DNA of 23,993 nt from Multifurca ochricompacta (GCA_022496185.1 WTXG01000426.1:1-23993); one strand, 5' to 3'; numbered from the stretch's first letter, positions 6,132 to 16,345 are shown. The notes: generated by a model not told the origin, from the letters alone. A program made the numbers and translations.

Positions 6132-9100
6132 ATGTCTTCAGCTTCAGTTCCTCGTACAAACATTCGCACAACTGCCTCCTCTTCTCATTTCAAGCTCATC
6201 TTAGATGCCGCTCTGGATCAGTATCTTACAAACACAGGCATAAATCTGTCCGAACACCAGCTTCTCAATAAGCTGAAAGGATGTAGCACCGCGGACGCCG
6301 TGATCGACGTACTTCAAGGAGGAACGTCTCTGTTTAACATGTTCCGGAACGGCAATCATAAGACGAAGCTTCTAAGGGGACTTAAACCAACCGTGAATAT
6401 ACTTCTCGCCCTCTCGAACTGCGCACCACTCGTAAATGGTATTGGTTCGGTGAGTCCTAATTGGTGTGGCCCATTTGCTATGACCGGCTTATAACATGTT
6501 TTTTTTCAGGTGTTTCCACCCGCACAGGCCATATTTTCTGCCATTGATGTCCTTCTCTCTGTCTGTATCCCCCTCCTTCGCTTCCAATCCATTATCTCAC
6601 CTTCATTCCAAGGCGTCAAAGAAGATCAGTGATAATTACGATTCTCTCGTCAAACTCTTTGAATCCATGCAACGCTTTCTCATCCGCCTCAAGATTTACA
6701 CTTCCCATGAGACCTCCTTTACCGAGTCCATGGTCGAGATCCTCGTCAAGACGATGGCGGAACTGCTCACCATCCTCGCTCTGGCGACGAAACAGATTCA
6801 ACAAGGACGACTCAGTGAGTGAACTACCGTGTTCATGTTCCCGCGATTTAACATTTGGCAGGGGCGTACGGACGGATGCTGATAGGGGATAATGAGGTCC
6901 AGGACGCCCTTCAGAGGTTGGACAAATTGACCCAGGAAGAGTCTCTCACTGTAGCGGCGCACACATTTGGTAATGTGAACAAGATGATGTGTTCGTCATC
7001 CCTTTCGTAGCAACATTAAAGACAAGGCAGCTAAGACATTCTTTGCAGATGATCAGATGGACAAGGACATTCGGACATGGCTGTCACCTCCTGACCCATC
7101 TACAAATCACAACATTGCGCGGAAACTTTACCATGAGGGAACTGCCAAGTGGTTCGTTGAAGGCGAAAGATTCAAGGAATGGAAATCGGAGGGATCGCTT
7201 CTATGGTTAAATGGGAATGGTAGGGTGACTGCGTTATCTGGGTGCTTCTTATTGCTGACAATCTTTTCTGGAAAGCGGGATCTGGCAAGAGCATCCTTTG
7301 GTACGTTTGCCTAGCCTTATAGGATGTCATCAGCACTCACCTGAATGGTCAGTTCCACCATCGTTGAGGATGTCCGGCGTCTATGTTATACTGGATCTGC
7401 CTGCTTTGGGTACTTTTATTGCGACTTTCGAGACAAGTCAAAGCAAAATATCCGTGGTCTACTGTCCTCTCTATTGATACAGTTATATCCCCAGTCAGAT
7501 GCCTACCGTGCCATCGTCTCTGAATTGTACTCGAAACATGGCAATGGTCGGGAGCAGCCGGACGAGAACGTTCTTGCGGGATGTTTGACGACCATGCTTG
7601 CAACCCCTGTTCAGGACGCAATGTACATCATCATTGATGCCCTGGACGAATGTCCTCTCTCTGGAATGCCGTCTAAACGTGAAGAAGTATTGAAACTTAT
7701 TAAAGACCTCGTCGACCTCCGCCTCGCAAATCTAAGGATCTGTATTACTAGCCGCCCCGAACCAGATATTCAGAAAGCTTTTACAGAGCTGGCGCAACAC
7801 TGTGTATCGCTTCATTCAGAAAGCGGGCAAACGCGGGACATCTCCGAATATATCTACTCAACCGTCAACACGGACCCCATGATGAGTGTGTGGGAGGCGG
7901 AGAGAAAGGAACTCGTGATCAATACGCTCTCGGAAAAGGCAAATGGAATGTAAGCTTCAAATCAAAACGAATATTTATTTCGCGATCGTTATTCATGTCG
8001 TGGTGTAGGTTCAGATGGGTTTTCTGCCAACTGGAGACACTGCGTCGTTGTCAACCAAGGAACTTCTCTTCGGCGCTCGAATCACTCCCAAAAACACTGG
8101 ATGAAACATATGAGGCCACGCTACGGAGGATTGAAGATAATGACTGGAAGTTTGCTCATCGTCTATTCCAATGCCTTGCATTCGCTGTTCGTCCACTCCA
8201 AGTCAAGGAGGTTGCAACGATGCTTGAATTCGATTTCGACGCTGGTAATATGCCAAAGCATGACGTAACTTGGCGAAACCCGGACTCTAACGGAGCTGTA
8301 CTGTCCACATGCTCCAGCTTGGTTGTCATTATCAATCACGTTGATGGCAAAGGAGAAGAGACTCGTGTTGTACAATTTGCGCACTTCTCTGTGCGGGAAT
8401 TCCTGACGTCAGACCGGCTGTCGGGATCGACGGAAAGGCGCTACCATGTTCTCCCCAAAGAATCGCATAGAGTGCTTGCGCAGACATGCCTGAGCACGCT
8501 GCTCGGATTCGACAAGACCACGGACACTAAAACTATCGAGAACTTCCCGTTGTCTCAATATGCGGCAAGATACTGGGTCGAACACGCACGATTCGAGGAT
8601 GTCTCCTTGAATTTACGAGATGGAATGGAAAGCTTGTTTGACCCAGACAAGACCCATTTCATAGCTTGGATTGGAATATATGACCCGGAAGACCGCTTAT
8701 TGGGGGGGACTAAAGACACTTCAGTACACCCAATATACTACGCGGCCCTCTGCGGCTTCCCGCAGCTGGTGGAATATCTGGGGACTAAGCAACCTGGAAG
8801 TGTAAATTCTCGAGGTGGCAGATATGATACACCATTGAAAGCGGCATGCAGAATTGGCCAAATGGAGATGGTGAAATGGCTGCTAGACCATGGTGCTGAT
8901 GTCCATGCGGAGGGCGGCGATTATGGATATGCTCTGCACACAGCGGCACCTTATGGACATTTGGAGATCGTGAAATGGCTGCTAGACCATGGCGTTGATG
9001 TCAATGCGAAGGGCGGCCATTTTGGATATGCTCTGCACGCAGCGGCATCCAATGGATATTTGGAGATCGTGAAATGGCTGCTAGACCATGGTGCTGACGT

Positions 9101-9704
9101 CAATGCGGAGGGCAGCTATTATGGATATGCTCTGCAGGCAGCGGCATCCAATGGACATTTGGAGATCGTGAAATGGCTGCTAGACCATGGCGCTGACGTC
9201 AATGCGAAGGGCGGCCATTTTGGATATGCTCTGCATGCAGCGGCATCCAATGGACATTTGGAGATCGTGAAATGGCTGCTAGACCATGGCGCTGACGTCA
9301 ATGCGAAGGGCGGCCATTATGGATATGCTCTGAAAGCAGCGGCATCCAATGGACATTTGGAGATCGTGAAATGGCTGCTAGACCACGGTGCTGATGTTAA
9401 TGCGGAGGGCGGCCATTATGGATATGCTCTGCATGCAGCGGCATACAATGGACTTTTGGAGATCATGAAATGGCTGCTAGACCATGGTGCTGATGTCAAT
9501 GCGGAGGGCGGCGATTATGGATATGCTCTGCACGCAGCGGCATCTTATGGACATTTGGAGATGGTGAAATGGCTGCTAGACCATGGTGCTGACGTCAATG
9601 CGAAGGGTGGCTATTTTGGATATGCTCTGCAGGCAGCGGCAGACAATGGACATGTGGAGATCGAGAAATTGTTGATCGAGCACGGTGCGAGGACCAACAT
9701 GTAG
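6132..9704 (+). CDS. NLR-like STAND protein: Goodbye domain, NACHT NTPase, ankyrin repeats (8 exons)
   Basis: My model joins exons 6132-6449, 6510-6560, 6613-6814, 6862-6969, 7049-7219, 7276-7300, 7353-7949 and 8009-9704. All join in phase and give about 1055 codons. Intron 2 has a weak donor (GTCTGT), but its use restores the family pattern DVLLS/ASKKISDNYDSLV. Residues about 1-190 match the fungal Goodbye-type N-terminal domain (FKLILDAALDQYL; AELLTILALATKQIQQGR). WLSPPDPSTNHNIARK leads into NACHT: Walker A GNAGSGKS at about 282-289, Walker B IIIDALDE at about 384-391, TSRPE at about 424-428, RWVFCQLETLRRC after it. From about residue 730 ten ankyrin repeats follow. Such cytosolic proteins switch on by NTP-driven oligomerisation after ligand binding and act in fungal non-self recognition or incompatibility; that role is inferred here. 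No defect is visible; the segment between Goodbye and NACHT is shorter than I expect. Confidence 0.93.
7276..7300 (+). other. 25-nt microexon carrying the Walker A core
   Basis: CG GGA TCT GGC AAG AGC ATC CTT TG is flanked by an intron ending GGAAAG and one beginning GTACGT. It completes GNAGSGKS: the preceding exon supplies GN plus the first base of Ala, and the next exon starts with the last base of Cys. Skipping it shifts the frame and removes the P-loop Lys and Ser. It is supported by in-phase junctions on both sides and by the motif. Confidence 0.85.
8829..9701 (+). repeat. Tandem array of 99-bp ankyrin units (eight full, one partial)
   Basis: Full units start at 8829, 8928, 9027, 9126, 9225, 9324, 9423 and 9522, with a last partial unit at 9621. 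Each encodes 33 residues built on YAL-AA--G-LEIVKWLLDHG then ADVNA(E/K)GG. The block encoding EIVKWLLDHG is almost invariant at DNA level. Differences recur at a few codons: the residue after GG (D/H/S/Y), Y or F before G, H/Q/K after YAL, then P/S/Y/D and Y/N after AA, and H/Y/L after G. The first unit (TPLKAACRIG) and the last are more divergent, as usual for capping repeats. Confidence 0.95.
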
Positions 9705-9865
9705 AGCTACAAGTGGCATCTTTTTAAGGTCATTCTAAAATTCAAGGGAACTACTTTGTATGTATGTATCGTCGCAGAATCATTGTTGTAAAGTAGACTT
9801 GGGCACTGGCCGTCCCTTCATTTCCGGACCAGAGTATATTCTCTTGTTACCAGATAGCTTTGTTT

Positions 9866-9871
9866 AATAAA
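9866..9871 (+). terminator. Candidate polyadenylation signal of the NLR gene
   Basis: AATAAA lies about 160 bp after the stop codon, in AT-rich sequence. Fungal signals are degenerate, so this is a positional guess. Confidence 0.4.
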
Positions 9872-12289
9872 AATAGCTGATACCTTTTCTTCTGGCCGGA
9901 GAATCTGAAAGACTCTTTTAGCGTTGGCTCGCATCTTCGGATTATGCGTGCTCCGCCGGGCCATTTTCCCGTTCTTTCCGGTTCCTATTGTTTGTTCTAG
10001 TTTGGATGTCCTTCACTACCTGACATCTTTGAGTCACATGTCACATTTAAAGTGCGATCTGCAAGTGATCATTCCCGAGTTTCCCCCTTTCGCTAGTGTC
10101 CGTTCGCTCGCGTATCTGTCTATGGGTGTGCTGATCCGTGATTGCCGTCTCGTCGTTTTCATTCATCTTCATCATGGGTCAAAGGCAAAGAGGTGGGAAG
10201 TGCAGTGGCTAGAGTGTGGGGGTCATCTCTCGCACAACCACACGTATCACCGGTTTTTATCCGTGTGTGCACCACGGATAGTTTTGCCGCGCTACCTAAC
10301 TGAGTTATCTTGCTTACTAGAAGGTGTTTCAATACAATAAAATACAATCAATACAACACAACACAACACAACACTACCTCCCTTCATTTCTGAATTGTCA
10401 AATGCCACTAGAGGATGATTCTCATCATTCATTAGTTTCCAAACCCGAGAATTAAACGCGCTGGGCTTGGTTCCATGAAGTATGACCTTTTGTGACATTT
10501 ATTTTCAATATTCCATTACTTATTACTTACCGGTACATGAGAGAGAAGAGCAGTGGATGGGTGCGTCTCTCAAGAAGAAAAGAGAACCAGTACCGGTACC
10601 CAAGTGGAGAGATCTTGATCGAAGACCGACCCCGTCATGTCCATACCGATTTGAACACAAACATTATATAATAATAATTTTTTTTTGAATATCCTTTTCG
10701 GATACGGCTACAGCATAACCATTAAGGGCTTGAATACTCTGGAATAGATAGGCGATATCCTAACCGAATATGTCCAACAAACTTCCCGACTAAGCGACGA
10801 GTGTACAAGTGATCAAATCTGCCCCTATTGTGTGCGCGCGGTCCCATCCTCTCCTCGACAGATCTCTTCTTTGTCTATGGCAACATGTCTATAGAATCCA
10901 GGTGATTCTTCGTGCTTTCATCCAATTCCTATATCGTGTCGCAATGGTCAACTCGGATCAATCGCTAACTGTACAGTTCACTTCAGTTTTGACCAACATA
11001 ACTGAATTCTAGGTAGTTCTGCTTATCTCAGGCTGTGTTCACTACTTACCAAGGCCCTGAAGCGCATAGATTTAAAAAAAAACCCAACTAAACTGATTAT
11101 TCGCTATTAAACTAGGTAGCGCTTATCTAATTCACTGCTGCACTTTCTAGTGTCGATGTAATGGCGGATTTTGGTCTGCCATACTTGGCTTCGGGGATCG
11201 CCTTGTGCGAGCCCGAAGAGAATTTTTTGGACGCCCCCTTTGGGGGCATGTTTCCGTCTTGTTTCTTTTGTGATGATTTACTTATGATTACACTTCTGTC
11301 TCACCCTCCTTGTTATTGAGGGTCTTACTGCTACTCTAGAATGTTCGCGTACGAAAGCAAACGCGACACCTTTTGTCTTTATTGGTTTCAGATTACTTAT
11401 TACTGTCTCGATCCATCATGTAGATTGTGAAGTATTGTACACATTAAACTACATAAAAGGGGCTGTAGAATAGCCCCTAGAATTCATCCTGTTCGAGAAA
11501 CGTCCCCGTCTGTCACTTCATTGCCCTAAAACTCTCGCTCTTGCTGCCTTGCTCGACTTGATATTCTCTCTATGTAACTTGGACGCGGAGTTAGCATATG
11601 AAGGAAGGATACTGATAAGTTGGAATGACTTGGAATACAAGCAGGAGAGGGAGCGTCTTTTCGAATAACTTCGATAATCATTCAAGGCGATTTGAGCCGC
11701 CTTTAAAAGTATTTACAGGTACTTTACTAATGGGGCATTCTAACAAGAGATACATCGTGAGGAATTTTAGTAAGGCTATTGAACGACAATAAAGGCAAAG
11801 CATACGACTGTGGCCTCGGTGCATGTGAGCTCGCACACAATGCACGTCTCACCTGTGCACTCGGGCCCGCGCGGCTGGCGCTTGTCTCAAGTCTTGTATT
11901 TACATTCAGTCCATTGTCAGCGCAGCCTCAAGGTCATATCGGAGAATCAAACCAGAACAAATCTCACAACTTTCGTCATCGGACGTTTCAAACCTCAAAT
12001 AAAAAAGAAACACAATTTTTATTTTATATTTCGCTATTTACAAAGTCGATCATCTCATTAAACTGGGCAACGGCATCGGCCTCGGCATCGCAACATCAAC
12101 GGTCTTATGCATGCATGCATCATAAGTGGGTATATATATAGGGTATAAAATTTTCGCCAGTACGCGAGGAAGTTTATTACAACAAATGAATGTGATGTCC
12201 TACCTACTACCCCTCTGTTTATCCCCTGACTCCCCACACACAACACAAGTCCGAATTCCGTGCCCCTCTACAAAATACAGTTATGCCCT
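9872..12289. other. Intergenic stretch without a recognisable gene
   Basis: No frame in these ~2.4 kb shows a family motif or convincing coding composition; the longest plus frame (9924-10340) looks like chance. Small structures visible: an (AACAC)n-like run at about 10352-10374; an A/T run at about 10664-10687; a perfect hairpin GCCCCC-TTT-GGGGGC at about 11233-11247; a second hairpin GGGGCT...AGCCCC at about 11459-11478 next to ACATAAAAGGGG; and a GCATGCATGCAT run at about 12108-12120. CACTTCAGTTTTGACCA at about 10978-10995 matches part of the right Copia LTR. Positions about 11157-11600 have some features of an LTR (TGTAATGG start, TATA-like box) but no matching end or duplication was found. 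Confidence 0.6.
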
Positions 12290-14676
12290 TCATCTTCGTG
12301 GAATCGGGTACGCGCGGTGCTTGAAGTTCAAGTCCACATTCACCTCGACCGACACGAGAGGTGGCTCCCACGTCGAAAGCCACTCACCGATGTACTTCAA
12401 CCCTTGAGTCTGCACGTTCAACACCGTCGGGTCCGCCAGTCCATCCTTGGTGATCAGATCCGAACAGTGGAACGCGTCACTCTCGACGATCGGCTGCTCT
12501 GGCGTACTCTCGACGTAGATCCCGTCTGCAGATACGGTCGCGAATCGCCATGGGTCACCTAATAAGTAGTGGTAGTGATGGTGGTGTCATGTCACACGCA
12601 TACACACACGACAGTCAGCCAGAGTGAGTGGGGAAGAAGAAGGTGAGGGAGGGGGATTTGGTTGGGAGAGAGGGGGGGAAGGGTGTGTGTGAAGAGACGC
12701 ACGAAGACCGGTTGCAGTGAAAAGCCTGTCTGCTTTGAGGTAAAATCCACCGTATGCATTGTTTGTCTTTTCAACGTCCGGTACAGGAGGGGAACTGAAA
12801 GCTGCCGGGAACATCTGTTGACATTGTCTCTGCACCACCACAAAAGAGTACAGGGAGAGAGAGTAAAGTACTCCAGTCAGCCAAAAGATGTCTTTTTTTC
12901 TTGCTTGGGAACAAAGAGGAGAGACAAACCTCATCGTATATGGGCTGGATCAGACGTGAAACAAGCGTGGGGTGGCCAGACGGTGCAGATTCCTGTAAGA
13001 AACCCATTTGGTTGCACCTGCAAGGAAGGCGTGGGGGAGGCGTTGATCAGCAAAAAAAAACATCAAAAGAAAAACCCTGCAAGACGCTTACACGATCCAT
13101 AGCCACGAGCGATTGGCATTGTCGATGCTGGTGTCGGTCCAGAAGGATTGGCTCGTATTGTACGTGCCCAAACAATCACTGTTAAATCACCAATCCTATC
13201 CGTCAGCCAGCCCTGTTCCTGATTGGCGAGTATTCTGCACTCACTCGATGTTTTGTCCACTGCAAACTAAGTTTTTTTTATGTTTCGAGCGAGCAGAAAA
13301 GCAGATAAGAAGTAAGCGAAAGATCTTCAGGAACCACAAGGGGAAAAAAACCCCCCGCCACTCACGGCCTGGCAATGTAGAACTGGAGTAATTCGCCCAC
13401 GCAGACAACGCATGCTCGAGACCCCAGCCGGACGCAGGTGCAGATTTACCGGCGCTATTCACTTCGAGGGGATCGCAAAAGTCGAAGAACACACTACCGC
13501 CTGAGGTAGGACTCAGTTCCTGCCAGTTCCAAAGCGGGTTGCGCACTGTATCCCATATTTAAATTTTATTTTGTTATAAAATGGGAAATTATCGATCAAC
13601 ACCCCATGCAAGCCAATAGACAAAAAAAAAAGAAGAGGCGTACGTGTGCCAACTACATCGTCCTGGTGGACGACTCCGCCCATGCCAAACGAGGTCTTGA
13701 GCTCATCGAATGCTGTCGTGTTCCCACTCGCGATGACCTGATCCCTATGTGCGATGACGGCCTGAATGTCATTAGAGCAGTTCTTGGGCATGGTCAGTCG
13801 CTCCGGCTCGAAGTATTGCCAAAAGTCACTAATAATTGTGCAAACACGTCCGCGTCCACGTCAAAAAAAAACAAAACGCGACAGGTTTCAACAAGCTTTC
13901 TGCGAAACTCACACTATGCTCTCCACGACCGCAGACGAGGCGTAGCCGGCCCAAAACACGTCGGGCTTACTATTCACATCGTGAATAATTGAAAAAGTCA
14001 GACATTTCAAGGATGATGACAAATTTTGCAGAGTGGTGTATGACCTACTTGTTTAGTGTGAACGCCGTCAGAGCACCTGGAAAGAAAAGGGAAAGCCAAA
14101 ACATCGAGAATCAATGAATGTGCACTTGCGCAAAGGAAAGTGACATACCGGAATAAATGCCGCCAATGAGCATCCGCGGGTGAAATCTTGTCACCACCTG
14201 GGAACGGCAAAACAACATTGTTCGCGAGGTATTCGAGGTCGTCGATGGCTTGCTGGATGGTGTGGTACTTGAAGCTTGCGACGCTCAAATCCGGGTACGG
14301 GTTTGAATGACCAAAGAAGCGATGCTCGAGCACAATGGCGGCACCTTTCTCCTGCTGTGCGATTTGGCCATTGACGGTTCGGTTCGTCAGGTATCCCGTG
14401 AACCCTGCGCAATCAAGTTTGTCGTCAGTTAAGATTGCACTGAGGAAAGAAAGGCCAGCCAACGTACCATCCGTATTCGACTCTCCTGGTGTCATGAGAA
14501 TGATAGGACCGCCTGTCATTGGTATATGAGATATTGGGCACTTCATTTTCGGTGCCCCCCAACGCACCAGGTTTGTAAAACTCAAACTCCCATAATGCCC
14601 AGTAGGGCTGATCGAAAGTGCCCGAGCTCGTGTTATTGTGATTGATGAGTTGCTTGAAGGTATACGAACCCACGCC
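12290..14676 (-). pseudogene. S28-family serine peptidase (prolyl carboxypeptidase-like), catalytic Ser lost and frameshifted
   Basis: Exons on the minus strand: ~14676-14568, 14512-14468, 14404-14149, 14076-14049, 13969-13913, 13828-13644, 13545-13366, 13259-13241, 13178-13092, 13017-12930, 12829-12703, 12558-12290. Every junction except the frame inside 14404-14149 is in phase. Family motifs: GGPIILMTPGES, GQIAQQEKGAAIVLEHRFFG, YTFKQLINHN, FWAGYASSAVVES, WGLEHALSAW, RSWLWIVCNQMGF, RDPWR (catalytic Asp, 12554-12556) and DAFHCSDL (catalytic His, 12467-12469). S28 enzymes are secreted or vacuolar and cleave after proline. The nucleophile motif GGSYSG reads GGIYSG (ATT at 14156-14158). Just upstream, near 14165-14172, the frame shifts, consistent with about 11 bp lost. 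The signal peptide and roughly the first 50-60 residues are missing. The micro-exon 13259-13241 uses an unusual donor, GTGCAG. Confidence 0.9.
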
Positions 14677-15682
14677 ACGTCGCGGGAGACGGCACGTCAC
14701 GTTTCTAGAGCCGCCGGTTACAAGCACCGCGTCCGCGTCCGACGCGTTCACGGGGGCGCACTCCGTCACAGAGAATCCATCTACGCCTATGCACATTCCC
14801 TCCCTATCCCTCACTGCCACGCCGCGGCAGCTAGAACCTCTGACGCCGGACGTCATGGAGGATCCGCTCCGCGCGTTGGTCCGCATATGCGCCTTCCTCG
14901 CTTCTAATACCGCGCGTGCGTTGGGTCGAGACGAGCTTGGGGTGACTCCACCTTTGGCGGGTGTGGAACCGTATTTGGATGCTGTTAGTGTAGATCTCGT
15001 GCGCATTGACAAAATGGTTGCGAAGAAATGGGTAGAGGAGGACGAGGAAGAAGAGGAAGAAGAGGGGGAGGACGAGGACGAGGAGGGGAATGAGGCCGCT
15101 GTAGCGGACAGCAGCCGGGCTTGGAAGGATACGGTTGGGGATCTGGATGGAGTTGCAGGTGGTGTAGACGCAGATAAGCGTGAAGGGCTGGTTCCCGTTC
15201 ACCCTCATCCAATGCACGCGCGCGGTCCTCCCCCACCTCCCCCGTCCCGATCCCTAATTCCACTCCATCTCCATCTCCACCTCCACCCACCTCCACCGCC
15301 CGCACCCACCAGCAACGTCACTGCCGTCAAGAACCCGTCCCCCCCACTCTCCAAGGACCCCAGTATCACCGCCAATTCTAACGCCAGCACCGGCATCAGT
15401 ACCAGTATTAACACCATCACTGGCAACCCGTGCAGGCGCAAGGACGCCGCTCTGCGAGCTACCCATCCTGGCGCAGACTCAGGAATCGCAGACGCGGATC
15501 CAGACGCAGACGATGCCGCGATCCGTGCGGCTGCTTTGCTCAGTCGATTCGCTGACTTGGGCGCCGAGCTCGAGGGTACAGTGCGCGATCGTAGTGCAGC
15601 GCTATGGGCGGCACTCTCGCGCCGACGAGCGCCGCTTGACGTGCCCGTGCCTGTGCCGCCGTTGCCGCGTACGCGTGCCTAG
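14645..15682 (+). CDS. Hypothetical protein, probably 5'-truncated, with acidic and proline-rich low complexity
   Basis: The frame is open from ATG at 14645 to TAG at 15680-15682, about 345 codons. The only more upstream codon before the stop TGA at 14639 is TTG. I recognise no family. Residues about 20-130 look like folded protein (HVTFLEPPV; EDPLRALVRICAFLASNTAR; YLDAVSVDLVRIDKMVAKKW). An acidic run of about 17 Glu/Asp follows at about 15033-15090, then Pro- and His-rich sequence at about 15215-15320, a Ser/Thr/Asn-rich linker, and an Ala-rich helical end (SRFADLGAELEGTVRDRSAA). Its first ~35 bases lie antisense to the S28 remnant, so the true start was probably lost at a breakpoint and it may not be expressed. 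It is GC-rich. Coding status is likely but unproven. Confidence 0.45.
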   Translation: MSCLKVYEPTPRRGRRHVTFLEPPVTSTASASDAFTGAHSVTENPSTPMHIPSLSLTATPRQLEPLTPDVMEDPLRALVRICAFLASNTARALGRDELGVTPPLAGVEPYLDAVSVDLVRIDKMVAKKWVEEDEEEEEEEGEDEDEEGNEAAVADSSRAWKDTVGDLDGVAGGVDADKREGLVPVHPHPMHARGPPPPPPSRSLIPLHLHLHLHPPPPPAPTSNVTAVKNPSPPLSKDPSITANSNASTGISTSINTITGNPCRRKDAALRATHPGADSGIADADPDADDAAIRAAALLSRFADLGAELEGTVRDRSAALWAALSRRRAPLDVPVPVPPLPRTRA

Positions 15683-16130
15683 GCAGCGTTGATTGCTGCG
15701 TGTGCGGGGCGTGCATGTTGTGGAGGCCTCGCGCGAGGTGGCGCATCAGCTACGTGACGTGTTTGGTTTTGCGATGTATGGGAGATTGTTTGGACCCGTT
15801 TCTGCGGAGCAGAGGAAGTGGTAGCGAGCCCTGCGAACAAGCGAAGTGGGAGGAGGAAGTACATGGAGGAAGTGCATCGCACAGGGTGTGTGTGGTTTGT
15901 TCCGGTTTTTCGGTTTGGTTTATGGCCGAGCGCCAGCGGAGGGGAAGAGGGGGGGGGAGGTAACTTATTACACTTCAATTCAATTCATTTTACTTTATGA
16001 TATGATCCAATACACGTACTGTACATGTTCTCATAGTATACTCGCCTTTCTAGTTGTTAATGACTAACGTTTGGTACTCATGTAAGATCGTCGTTTGAAA
16101 CCGTCAGGGAACCGAGTGTGGCAAGTCACC
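15683..16130. other. Intergenic, no gene seen
   Basis: GC-rich sequence gives way at about 15960 to AT-rich sequence that includes an ATT/CAATTCAATTCATTT stretch, as expected for a 3' flank of the preceding ORF. No coding motif, RNA gene or transposon end was recognised before the repeat at 16131. Confidence 0.5.
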
Positions 16131-16204
16131 TGACTCTCCCCCACGCTGACATCCCTAAAGTGGTAATATTATTACTCGACTGTGATTTGTAATAATATTT
16201 ATTC
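16131..16204 (+). repeat. Arm B of the ~75-bp repeat, inverted relative to 147-220
   Basis: It contains CTCTCCCCCACGCTGACATC, then CCTAAAGTGGTAATATT and the AT-rich tail GTAATAATATTTATT. It is the reverse complement of arm A with few differences. It lies directly upstream of the LINE leader, so it may be target DNA that the LINE entered, or an older element. Confidence 0.75.
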
Positions 16205-16345
16205 ATCCTTCTTTGTCTTGAACCACCACCATCAAGCTTGAGCCCTGCTCGCTTTGGTGTGTTTTTAGTCTAGCATAGTTGTGAATACCAGTCTTCCTAG
16301 TCCACTCACTGCGCACACATTCCGTGCATAAGTACCTTCATCACT

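Noticed and set aside
8829..9701. Regular 99-bp repeats as a CRISPR or satellite array
   Set aside because: The repeats are contiguous, in frame, and encode ankyrin units of the NLR; there are no spacers and the genome is eukaryotic.
9924..10340. 138-codon plus-strand frame after the NLR gene
   Set aside because: No motif, irregular composition and no splice or promoter context; likely a chance frame in intergenic DNA.
11157..11600. Possible solo LTR beginning TGTAATGG with a TATA-like box and hairpins
   Set aside because: No matching CA end with a target duplication was found, so it is only described as part of the intergenic stretch.
11779..12141. 120-codon plus-strand frame
   Set aside because: Low-complexity, no family motif, and it runs into the 3' flank of the S28 gene.
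12662..13391. Several plus-strand frames of 90-146 codons
   Set aside because: They lie antisense to well-supported S28 exons and introns and are shadows.
15205..15466. Gly-rich minus-strand frames
   Set aside because: They are complements of the Pro- and His-rich tract of the plus-strand ORF, with no independent support.
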